DNA of 34,768 bases, taken from the IMG/VR virus record IMGVR_UViG_3300046689_000729, positions 1-34,768 of that record; one strand, given 5' to 3'. Within the stretch, counting starts at the first letter, position 1; every line of letters starts with the position of its first letter. Under the pieces are notes generated by a model that was not told the DNA's origin, did not search any database, and saw nothing but the letters and a program-made list of their open reading frames with translations. The DNA comes from a virus. Below, piece by piece: positions 5,463-12,958 of the stretch. A program made the position numbers and the translations under genes.

Positions 5463-5807
5463 TCATGGTTGCTGGTATGGATGGGCTTTGATCTCGTCTT
5501 CCCGCACCTTGGCCCCGTCCATGGCCGCAACATAGGCCCGCGCTGCCTTGCGGATGCCGTTCAGCGCCCGACCCGGTTGCCCCGTCGGGTCTTTCATCCA
5601 GCCTTCGAACAGAAATTCGACTTGGTGGTGGTAGGCATCTTCGAGCGCATCCCTATCGACGGCAAGCAGATGCTCGTCGTATTGGGATCGTTCTAAAGCC
5701 GGTAATGGCGGCGGCGGATAGACTGCTCCCAGGTTGGAGAGAACCAACAGGACCAGAAGCACCACCAGGCCGCCAAATATGATCAGGCGGCCCAGCAAAA
5801 GCAGCAT
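5463..5807 (-). CDS. Membrane-anchored protein at the end of the lysis module, 114 residues
   Basis: Begins MLLLLGRLIIFGGLVVLLVLL, a strong N-terminal membrane segment, followed by a Pro-rich linker (YPPPPLPALE) and a helical soluble domain with LDRDALEDAYH-like spacing and GWMKDPTGQPGRALNGIRKA. Its ATG overlaps the stop of the hydrolase gene (ATGA). One membrane anchor plus a helical exterior after the endolysin would fit an inner-membrane spanin or an accessory lysis protein. No outer-membrane lipoprotein partner is seen, so that is only a suggestion. A longer frame running from 6548 is a shadow except for this part. Confidence 0.6.
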   Translation of the reverse strand: MLLLLGRLIIFGGLVVLLVLLVLSNLGAVYPPPPLPALERSQYDEHLLAVDRDALEDAYHHQVEFLFEGWMKDPTGQPGRALNGIRKAARAYVAAMDGAKVREDEIKAHPYQQP

Positions 5808-6502
5808 CAGGGCGACTCGCCATGGTGCAGGGTCATTTCCTGCACGCCCTTCTTGACCATCGCTGCGCCGGTCTTGAGCTTCGCCGCACCGCGACGCACC
5901 AACGCGCCGCCGTGGCCGTAATGCAATCGATCGGAATCGAAATTCGGTGACTCGCCGCCCGCAGTCCATTTGATCGCGCGCAACACGTCGGCTTGGTAAT
6001 CGGGATCGGTGTCGCTTTGACCATGCGTCTCCGGGCGATAGATGTTCAAGATGCGCCCAGTAAATCCCGACCCCGCCACCAGCTGCTTGCAGCCAAGGCC
6101 ACTGACGCAGCCACCATAGGTGACCTGGCCGTAACCAACATTGGCGCCAAGATCGAAACCGCCGCAGTGCTCTGACATTTGCATGCCGGCAATGGTGTCG
6201 ATGTGGCGCGTGGCATCGTGCGCAATGACGGTCGCTTTGTTCATCCCGCACGAGTAGCCGATCACCACGACCTTGTCCTCTGGCGGAACGCCATCGATGT
6301 CCCGTTCGGTGCGCCGCCACTCGGACTGATTGTAAACCGCGACATGGGTGATGCCGGGAATGTTGCGCGCCTGCTCGACGATCTGATCGATGCCGACGGA
6401 CGTCCGCTGACCGCCGAGGCCATAGAACGCAAATAGCCGCGTCCCGGCAGCAGCCGGCCCGCACAGCGCAGTCGCCATCAACACAATAATCAGCTTGCGC
6501 AT
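5807..6502 (-). CDS. Secreted alpha/beta-hydrolase-like protein (GYSCG nucleophile elbow)
   Basis: A 231-residue protein with a signal peptide (residues 1-19, ending GPAAAG). It shows the start of an alpha/beta-hydrolase fold: a strand with FAFYGLGG (oxyanion-hole region, about 25-31), then VVVIGYSCGMNKA at 78-90, where GYSCG is the Gly-x-Ser-x-Gly elbow and Ser84 the nucleophile. Candidate triad partners are Asp102 or an Asp in the 165-171 region and His195 or His197. It lies between the endolysin and a membrane-anchored protein in one ATGA-coupled set. Its place next to the amidase recalls the LysA-LysB pairing of mycobacteriophages, in which LysB (a GYSxG esterase) attacks the outer envelope. 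What it cleaves here is unknown. Confidence 0.6.
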   Translation of the reverse strand: MRKLIIVLMATALCGPAAAGTRLFAFYGLGGQRTSVGIDQIVEQARNIPGITHVAVYNQSEWRRTERDIDGVPPEDKVVVIGYSCGMNKATVIAHDATRHIDTIAGMQMSEHCGGFDLGANVGYGQVTYGGCVSGLGCKQLVAGSGFTGRILNIYRPETHGQSDTDPDYQADVLRAIKWTAGGESPNFDSDRLHYGHGGALVRRGAAKLKTGAAMVKKGVQEMTLHHGESP

Positions 6503-7479
6503 CAGGCCATTTCCTCGTCCCAGGGGAAAATAATCTCGACCTCATCATCGGTCCGCAGCTTCAAGTCATCCATCAGGCCGGGCGAGAGATCGGCGATGCG
6601 ACCGGTATCTTCATGCGGCCCCCAATCAGCGGGAAATGCTTTGAGCGCCACGCCCGTCTTGTTATTGCGGACCAATGCCACTTCCTCGCGCAACATCTCG
6701 CGCGATGTCACGTCATAGTCCCAGCGGCAGGCGAGATAGTGAATGAACGGATTAAGCCGCCGCGCCAGCCCGGTCGTGCCTTCCGGCTGATAGGGCAGGA
6801 ATAGCTGCGGCATTTGCTCGATGTCGTCGATAAAGGCTAAGCCCTCGTCGGCCGACACACCATCGTCGTTCGGCCCGCCGAAGTGCGAGCACTTGCCGAC
6901 CGCGTAGAATTCTTGTTCAGGTCCCAGCTGTTCGGTAAATGGCAGCACCGTCTTTTCGCCGGATAATGCATCGGCGATGGCGGTACAGATGGCCTCGAAG
7001 TGTTTGCGATACAAATCAGCATCCGCCTTGCTATCGACAAAACACGTCTCGATCAGGATCGACGGCATATCCGTTTTGTTCAGAAAGAATAGATCAGTGC
7101 GTTTCTTCGGCCCGCGATCGAGGAAATGCCCGGCATCGGCGATCGCGCTTGCCACATCGGCTGCCAGCTCGCTCTGCGTCAAATAAAGGCATTCGGTCCC
7201 CATCGCCTTGCTGGTCTGCTCGTAGGCGTTGAAGTGAATACTGACATCGAGATCGCGGACCTGCGCGTTATGGAAATCGACGATGCGATTTAGATTCTCG
7301 TTCTGCGTCGTGCTCACATCGTCGTTGAAAGTCTTGGTTGGCACGCCAGAGCCGTTCAATATCGTGGCCACCAATGCCACGACACGGCGCGCCTCGTTGA
7401 CTTCATCGAGGCCCCACGGCGATGGCCCGGCGGCGCCGCGCACGAATTTGGAGTGGCCGGAAGAAATTACAGTTTTCAC
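6502..7479 (-). CDS. Endolysin: N-acetylmuramoyl-L-alanine amidase with C-terminal double-psi beta-barrel
   Basis: Residues 1-172 form an Amidase_3 domain that cuts the bond between muramic acid and the stem peptide. SSGHS (His9), GLDEVNEARR (Glu26 or Glu29) and SIHFNA (His82) supply the zinc ligands, and LIETCFVD (Glu144) the catalytic Glu. Residues about 190-321 look like an RlpA-type double-psi beta-barrel: GKCSHFGGPNDDGVS, then KTGVALKAFPADWGP...TGRIADLSPGL...TDDEVEI. This may bind or process glycan. There is no signal peptide, so export would need a holin. The start is a GTG (7479); the stop overlaps the hydrolase start. Confidence 0.8.
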   Translation of the reverse strand: MKTVISSGHSKFVRGAAGPSPWGLDEVNEARRVVALVATILNGSGVPTKTFNDDVSTTQNENLNRIVDFHNAQVRDLDVSIHFNAYEQTSKAMGTECLYLTQSELAADVASAIADAGHFLDRGPKKRTDLFFLNKTDMPSILIETCFVDSKADADLYRKHFEAICTAIADALSGEKTVLPFTEQLGPEQEFYAVGKCSHFGGPNDDGVSADEGLAFIDDIEQMPQLFLPYQPEGTTGLARRLNPFIHYLACRWDYDVTSREMLREEVALVRNNKTGVALKAFPADWGPHEDTGRIADLSPGLMDDLKLRTDDEVEIIFPWDEEMA

Positions 7480-7497
7480 TGGGTTTGTTGTCCTACT

Positions 7498-8337
7498 TCA
7501 TGGTGTTCGTATGGGCGTGCCGCGTGCCAGCGTCAAGACACCGGCGCCAGGAACTAACGACTTGAATAATCTTGGTGCGCTTCCGGAAAGCAGAAGCGCC
7601 GCAGAGCTTGGCTGTACGGCGGGATTTATCGCAGATTGCAATCGGCCGAATAGATCCCACTCATTGGTACCGATCTTTTTCAACGTCACCACAGCGCCAA
7701 TCACGGCCGTAATCGGTGCGCTGTCCAGAGGATGATTCAGTATCACACCGCTAGCGGCTTGAAATATTAGTGCGTCGCCGTTTTGGCGAAAGCTGATTTC
7801 TGAATTCAGTGGAATGGATACATCGGCCAAGGCCGGAATTGTAATGATGATGCTCCCCGACGCCACCGATGTGCAGCGATAATATTTAAGATTGTCGCTT
7901 CCTTGCAGCGTATAAGTCGCCGCCGACATCTGGGCCGATTCGGTCTGACCCATCGGTCCAAAAATGAAATCATAAATATTATTGCCGCCGATCTGCGCGC
8001 CAGCGTCAAACGTGAGATTGCTAGTATGGGCAATCTTGACCAAATAAAGATTGGATGACGCGATAACGAGATCATTGACTGCATAAGTCGTCGACGGTTG
8101 CCAATCGCCACGGCCATGCCACTGTGCCGTCGGGATGGTGACGGTGTCGGAGCCGCCGCCGGCCGCAGTGGTGTAATGAAACGTCAGTTGATTGCCGGCA
8201 ATTGTTATGGCGTCGATTGGATTGCTGACGCTGATGTTCTCAAGCCCGACGACTCGGCCATCCAGATCGCTAATGTTGCCGTCTTGCTCGGCAAACGTAA
8301 GTGCCGAGCCTTTGACGAGTCGATATGTGAGTGGCAT
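7498..8337 (-). CDS. Tail fibre-like protein ending in repeat units, 279 residues
   Basis: Residues about 75-115 contain a segment typical of phage fibre proteins (GRGDWQPSTTYAVNDLVIAS, then NLYLVKIAHTS). Residues 130-225 are beta-rich, of the kind that trimerise in fibres. The C-terminal 40 residues (from about 240) carry one and a half copies of the 22-residue P-x-x-A-x-L-x-L-S-G-x-A-P repeat that fills the 782-residue protein at 17688-20036. Sitting between tail-tip genes and the endolysin is usual for receptor-binding proteins. Exact role is inferred. Confidence 0.6.
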   Translation of the reverse strand: MPLTYRLVKGSALTFAEQDGNISDLDGRVVGLENISVSNPIDAITIAGNQLTFHYTTAAGGGSDTVTIPTAQWHGRGDWQPSTTYAVNDLVIASSNLYLVKIAHTSNLTFDAGAQIGGNNIYDFIFGPMGQTESAQMSAATYTLQGSDNLKYYRCTSVASGSIIITIPALADVSIPLNSEISFRQNGDALIFQAASGVILNHPLDSAPITAVIGAVVTLKKIGTNEWDLFGRLQSAINPAVQPSSAALLLSGSAPRLFKSLVPGAGVLTLARGTPIRTP

Positions 8338-9078
8338 TTACGCGCTCATTGATGGCAGCAGCGAATCCGAAACCGGATTATAGAAATACAGCGATTTGAT
8401 TATCACCGGGCCGCCGGGCGTTCCCGCACCGTTGAAATCGTCCACGTTAATTCCTCCGAGATGATAATTGTTGAAATGCGTGAACGAAACATGTGTCGCA
8501 CCGCCATCATAAGACGCGCCGGTGTCGCTCGGATCCGGCAAGTGAACAAGAAGATTGCCGAAGCTGCCATCCGTTCCTATTGGGAATCCATCCAGCGAAA
8601 TTCGCAGCTTGGCGTTGGTGCGTGTCAACGCGATCTTGTGATGGCCGAATGCAAAAGTCCCATTTGACGTGTCCTTGGCGCTCCGGCCGCCATCATTATT
8701 GTTCGAATCCGTCACTTGGCCATCGCCAAACCAAGATGACGCTTGAACCGAAGCCCCGGTAGCCCATTCTGCTAGTTCTAATAAGACCGAGCGTTGGGAA
8801 TCGCTAAGGGTCTGGAAGTCAATAACTGCGGTAAAGCTACACAGGTCAAAGTAGTTCTTGAATGCCGACGAGATGATGCTTGGCGCAACAGTATGGCCAG
8901 CATTTCCAACCTCTAATCCATTTACTGTGATGTAGCTGGGATTTGAAATCAGAGCGGCTGCTGTTATCGCAGTGCCGCCGACCGCATAATCGCCGGTCAA
9001 GAAGTTCATGCGCGCGACGTCCGATGGTCCGCCGGAGGTTGTCGGCCCGGCAATCTGGGTTTCAACGCCAAAAATCAC
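8338..9078 (-). CDS. LamG/concanavalin-like structural protein, 246 residues
   Basis: GTG start at 9078 with GGGATGA upstream. The middle of the protein has a jelly-roll signature: FTAVIDFQTLSDSQRSVLLE, then HHKIALTRTNAKLRISLDG, and a closing strand IKSLYFYNPVS. These are the strands that make the laminin-G-like sandwich, a sugar- or protein-binding fold. It sits with tail fibre genes and is probably part of the adsorption apparatus. A second LamG-type protein lies at 20050-20814. Confidence 0.6.
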   Translation of the reverse strand: MIFGVETQIAGPTTSGGPSDVARMNFLTGDYAVGGTAITAAALISNPSYITVNGLEVGNAGHTVAPSIISSAFKNYFDLCSFTAVIDFQTLSDSQRSVLLELAEWATGASVQASSWFGDGQVTDSNNNDGGRSAKDTSNGTFAFGHHKIALTRTNAKLRISLDGFPIGTDGSFGNLLVHLPDPSDTGASYDGGATHVSFTHFNNYHLGGINVDDFNGAGTPGGPVIIKSLYFYNPVSDSLLPSMSA

Positions 9079-9097
9079 TTTGAATCATCCCGATTTG

Positions 9098-10174
9098 TTA
9101 TGATGGCGGCACGAAAGTCGCGTCCGCCACCACTTCAGTTCCCTTGGACTGAAGCGGATCAAGTGTTTTAATGCTTGATATAAAAGTTGTAGCCAGAACA
9201 AAATCGACGCCGTCAACAGTGACCGCAACGCCAGCCAGACTAAACAGTGCTACATCTCCCGTCGGAACTTCTGGGGAGTCAGGCGGGCTAAGCGGCGTCC
9301 CAAATATTGCAACGCTAAGCGTGGTTCCACTGGTTTGGACAGGCGCCTCGCCAAGAGTGCCCCACGGCCCGCCGGTCGGCGAAAAGCTCTGCGGTGACAC
9401 CGTCGCATCGTGCGTTATAACTACCGTTCGCGTTCCCGCGCCGCCGATAGATGACATGCGGATCCAAGTAGCCGAGGATATTGCGGGAATGCCTGTCGTT
9501 TCGCGGACAAATGACCACGAGACGGAAACGCCGCCCTCTTGGCCATGCCAGTTCACAATATTCTGCAGCGGATCAATTCTATAGGGCGGATCGAAGCCGT
9601 CTTCGGAATCGGCCAGGTCTAAACCGGGATCGCAAAAGCCCTTTGTGACATCATAAGGAACCTTAGAGTTATCGACCGGATCGCCCTTATCGTCATTGCG
9701 GATATATAACTCATATTCCTGATACTGCTCTTGCGGCAGCGCGGCGTTCAATTGATCGATCTGCTCTACGTCAACCCAAACTTCGGAGCTTTCGTCATTA
9801 TCCTTGAAAAATCGAACGACATGCTTTTTCTGGTGCGCGGGCGAATCTTCGCCCGACGGCTGAACTGGAGCAGGATCTTTATTGATCAAAACCCATTCGG
9901 TTTCTTGATATTGATCGGCCGCCGATCTGGTAAAAAAACTCTGAATGCGCTCGACATCGATAAACTTGTCCGTCGTAAGGCTTTTGACCTGCTGCACTCT
10001 AGTCTTGCGTGATGACTTTGACGAATTATCAAAGAAAAAATGACCCTCCTGGTATTGCTCGGCCGCAGTTATGAAGCTCGCATCGTAATTTACAGGAATA
10101 TCAACGAAAAGCGTATTGTCGGGCGGAAATTTAATGCGTTTTCGTTTCTGTTTTCGGTCGGCATTCTGCGCCAT
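9098..10174 (-). CDS. Tail-associated protein with three QYQE repeats, 358 residues
   Basis: The N-terminal half holds three diverged repeats of about 28-30 residues (23-50, 71-100, 133-162). Each opens with a [FW][VI]D[IV] strand and closes with a QYQE motif followed by an aromatic/hydrophobic strand. The C-terminal half is beta-rich (VNWHGQEGGVSVSWSFVRET, then SSATWIRMSSIGGAGTRTVV), resembling an Ig- or fibre-like domain. No family is recognised for the repeat. It lies directly downstream of the tail-hub gene and a 71-residue protein, consistent with a tail-tip component. Confidence 0.55.
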   Translation of the reverse strand: MAQNADRKQKRKRIKFPPDNTLFVDIPVNYDASFITAAEQYQEGHFFFDNSSKSSRKTRVQQVKSLTTDKFIDVERIQSFFTRSAADQYQETEWVLINKDPAPVQPSGEDSPAHQKKHVVRFFKDNDESSEVWVDVEQIDQLNAALPQEQYQEYELYIRNDDKGDPVDNSKVPYDVTKGFCDPGLDLADSEDGFDPPYRIDPLQNIVNWHGQEGGVSVSWSFVRETTGIPAISSATWIRMSSIGGAGTRTVVITHDATVSPQSFSPTGGPWGTLGEAPVQTSGTTLSVAIFGTPLSPPDSPEVPTGDVALFSLAGVAVTVDGVDFVLATTFISSIKTLDPLQSKGTEVVADATFVPPS

Positions 10175-10389
10175 TATTGCTTCGGCTTCTCGCGCATCTT
10201 CTTGATGGCGTAGTAAGTCTGATCGATTGTTTGCGAGCCAAACATCAGCTTGACCGATGTGCCCTTGCCAAAATCCAGCGTCGTGGTATTGCCCGCGCTA
10301 TCGCCGCCGGAAGTGCCGCTGTTCGGCAATGGCGTCGGCGAAATATCGCCGAGCTGCGCCGGCCGGACAACCTTTTCAAAAACGCTCAT
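10174..10389 (-). CDS. Small tail-region protein, 71 residues
   Basis: Starts MSVFEKVVRPAQLGDISPTP and contains a Gly/Ser-rich stretch followed by DFGKGTSVKLMFGS and a basic end (KKMREKPKQ). Overlaps both neighbours by one to four bases, so it is translated as part of the tail-tip set. No family recognised; probably a structural or assembly protein. Confidence 0.55.
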   Translation of the reverse strand: MSVFEKVVRPAQLGDISPTPLPNSGTSGGDSAGNTTTLDFGKGTSVKLMFGSQTIDQTYYAIKKMREKPKQ

Positions 10390-12506
10390 ACGGCCGACGC
10401 CTCGAGATTGATAGTCTGCGGCACTAGAAGCGGCTGTACGTTCAGATCGCTGACATCTTCGAGCGCCAGGCTATCGACGTTGCGCAACACGATCTCGACG
10501 TAGATGTCATGGCCGCGCATCGCGGTCTCGACCAGACCACTGGCATTGGACGTCGCGTTGCGTTTGCCTTCCAGATCCCGCGCCGCCGAAGCGGCAAGTT
10601 CGAGCGCGCCCTGGATGGCATTGGCCTGATCGGTGACCGAGCCATGAACGTGAGCCGAGACCAATACGTCAGCCTTTGTCAGCGGCATCGGATTATCGAT
10701 CGCGCTGGCGACAGGTGGCGAATAGGCCAGATCGAAAAACCCGCCCGCAGTCGACGTTCCGGCACCGCCGAATAGCGGCACCTGCTGACCGGGCTGGGCA
10801 AAAAAGCCGTCGGCAACATAACCGGCATTAACATAAAGCTCGCCGGTAGCTGCACCATGCTGAGTGGTTTCGGAAACACCGCGACCAACGGTCGCCATGA
10901 TCGTCACGTTACCGCCGATCTTGCCGTTATTGCCATCGGCGATGATCGTGTATTGGCTGATCTTGCCGCTGGCCTGGCCACCCGGCAGTTCTTTCCAAAT
11001 CAAGGTTGCATTCTTCCGGCAAGTGAATTGCATGGCGCGACCAAACGGCACCGACCATGACATCTCGACCAGGCGCGCGCCATTGAGCAGCAGCGCCCGC
11101 GCCCGCAGCAACAAATATTCGGTCGATTGCTGGCCGCGCGGCGTCGCGAAATAGTTGGCGACTGACGGGTCGCTAAGTGGTGCTACGCCGTCGATGGCCA
11201 CCGTGACGTCGGCGCCGTTGAGCTCGAGGATCGTCTCGTCCGGCGGATTGGCATTGCTGGAAGTGTCGAAATCGCTCGGATCGGTCAGCACCGGTTGAAT
11301 GTCCGAGACCATAGTAAAATTCATGTGCTCGGTGCGGCCGCGGCCCTGCTCATAGGTAATCGCCAGCGAAGCTTGAATTTCCGATACTGGCGCGACCGCC
11401 CAGGCATTATCGTAATGCATGGGAATATTGATGACGTCGCCGGCCTGGTCCGGACTCGGCAGATTGTCCCATTCAGGAAAGTCCGGCGGCCGATCGCTCG
11501 GTATATCCATTGATGGCGACCAGATAATGCCCGGTTGTGCATCCTCGTAAAGCAATTGATTGATGAACGGGCCGCGCACCACTGGACTCGACGTGTTGAC
11601 CGAGGTCGACATCGGGTCGCCGGTGTTGTGTTTCTTCGCCGTGTTGTGCCAGGTGAAATTATAAGTGCTGTTCGCGTCGTTGGCGACGTCGGCAAGATCG
11701 AAAGCAGATGAGCCCTTCGCGGCTGCCCAACCGCCGCCAATGCTGGTCCCTGGCTTTGGCCAGCTTGATAGAATGGATCCTCCGGTAAAAGTATTAAACG
11801 ACCATGAGCCGATATTGATCGCCGGTCCGGTCGGCATTTTTTGGGTCCAGCCAACCGATGCCTTGACCGTGACGTCGGTCATCGGCGCACCGGCAATGCG
11901 AAGATTCACGCTGGTCGGATCGACGCCGGCGGGAGCAGCGGTCGAACTCTCGAAAGTCTCGGTGCCGTCTTCGCCGATGCAAATATCGCTGATCGAAACC
12001 GTCAGCGGCCCGCCGTCCTCGCCGCGGCTGCAATGCCAGCGCGCCGAGCGAGCTTCGAGCGCGGTATCGACATCACCGACATGGGTCGACGATTCAATGC
12101 GCAGCTTCTCGTCGATGAAAAGCTTATCGTAGAATGGCAGGATCGCGAGATCCTCGGCCAAGGTCCGCCGCTGCGCCGCAAAGTCGATCGGCTTCGCCAC
12201 GAATATCAGCGTCAGCAATTCGGCAAAGCCCGTCGCCGAACCCCCCATGTCCGGTATGCCAAGCAAACGGCCAAAAAATAACGGCTGAGCCCCAGCGGTC
12301 CCACTGTCGCTGAAACTCAGCCAGCCCCAGACTTTGCGGCCTGCGGCCAATAAACCGATTTTCGGATTCTTTATGGTCAGCGACAGCTGCGCGCATTCGC
12401 CCTCGCGATGCGTGATCGTGAACGAAAATACCTTCTCGTCATAGCGCACATGGCTCCCCGAAAACGTCGTTTCCGAGCTGTTAACCCATGCAAAGTAAAA
12501 TTGCAT
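10386..12506 (-). CDS. Large tail-tip/hub protein, 706 residues (putative)
   Basis: The N-terminus (VFSFTITHREGECAQLSLTI, then GRKVWGWLSFSD...LFFGRLLGIP, residues about 27-86) has the layout of a baseplate-hub beta domain of the gp27/gpD type. The long middle is mixed, and the C-terminus is beta-rich (HDIYVEIVLRNVDSLALED). It follows the tape measure and a 149-residue tail protein, the usual place for the tail-tip or host-specificity protein of a siphovirus. Function is assigned mainly by position and size. Confidence 0.55.
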   Translation of the reverse strand: MQFYFAWVNSSETTFSGSHVRYDEKVFSFTITHREGECAQLSLTIKNPKIGLLAAGRKVWGWLSFSDSGTAGAQPLFFGRLLGIPDMGGSATGFAELLTLIFVAKPIDFAAQRRTLAEDLAILPFYDKLFIDEKLRIESSTHVGDVDTALEARSARWHCSRGEDGGPLTVSISDICIGEDGTETFESSTAAPAGVDPTSVNLRIAGAPMTDVTVKASVGWTQKMPTGPAINIGSWSFNTFTGGSILSSWPKPGTSIGGGWAAAKGSSAFDLADVANDANSTYNFTWHNTAKKHNTGDPMSTSVNTSSPVVRGPFINQLLYEDAQPGIIWSPSMDIPSDRPPDFPEWDNLPSPDQAGDVINIPMHYDNAWAVAPVSEIQASLAITYEQGRGRTEHMNFTMVSDIQPVLTDPSDFDTSSNANPPDETILELNGADVTVAIDGVAPLSDPSVANYFATPRGQQSTEYLLLRARALLLNGARLVEMSWSVPFGRAMQFTCRKNATLIWKELPGGQASGKISQYTIIADGNNGKIGGNVTIMATVGRGVSETTQHGAATGELYVNAGYVADGFFAQPGQQVPLFGGAGTSTAGGFFDLAYSPPVASAIDNPMPLTKADVLVSAHVHGSVTDQANAIQGALELAASAARDLEGKRNATSNASGLVETAMRGHDIYVEIVLRNVDSLALEDVSDLNVQPLLVPQTINLEASAV

Positions 12507-12508
12507 CG

Positions 12509-12958
12509 TTAGATTTCTTCAAGATCAATAGTCCAACTGACCGTCGCATCCCATTCGCTTTCCTGCGACGACCAAGCGGTGATCATCATTTGCAGCTGCG
12601 GTCGGTAATGGTGCAGTCCGCCGGCATCGGTCCATTGCGAGCCGGCAACAACAGGTCGCAATGGCGATCCCGCAGTGATTAATTCCGACACGCAATGCAC
12701 AGTAAGTGCTTGGCCGGGCCAGATGCCATCGAAGGCCAACGGAAAGCGCGTGTCGTTATCCCCGCATTCGATATGTGAAGCATATTTGAAAAACGGAACA
12801 TCGGCCTCAAGGTTGACCAGCTCGCCGTTGATGTCGCGCTGGATATTGGCGCCTGCCGCGGCAATCGGCGTCAACGTCTGCTTGAGCCCGCGCGCCGCGT
12901 AAAGCGGGATGCCGAGTGCCGAGAACACCAATAGAGTTTGGAAATCGCCCGACGGCAT
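12509..12958 (-). CDS. Distal tail-type protein after the tape measure, 149 residues
   Basis: The start is set at 12958 because its ATG shares a base with the tape-measure stop (TAATG). The product is beta-rich, with ALGIPLYAARGLKQTLTPI near the start and WDATVSWTIDLEEI at the end. Position between tape measure and hub fits a distal tail or initiator-complex protein. No sequence family is recognised. Confidence 0.6.
   Translation of the reverse strand: MPSGDFQTLLVFSALGIPLYAARGLKQTLTPIAAAGANIQRDINGELVNLEADVPFFKYASHIECGDNDTRFPLAFDGIWPGQALTVHCVSELITAGSPLRPVVAGSQWTDAGGLHHYRPQLQMMITAWSSQESEWDATVSWTIDLEEI

Noticed and set aside
9098-9300. VPTGDVALFSLAGVAV near the end of the QYQE-repeat protein as another copy of the 22-residue repeat.
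   Set aside because: Only a loose resemblance; the L-x-L-[ST]-G-x-A-P core is not kept and no second unit follows.
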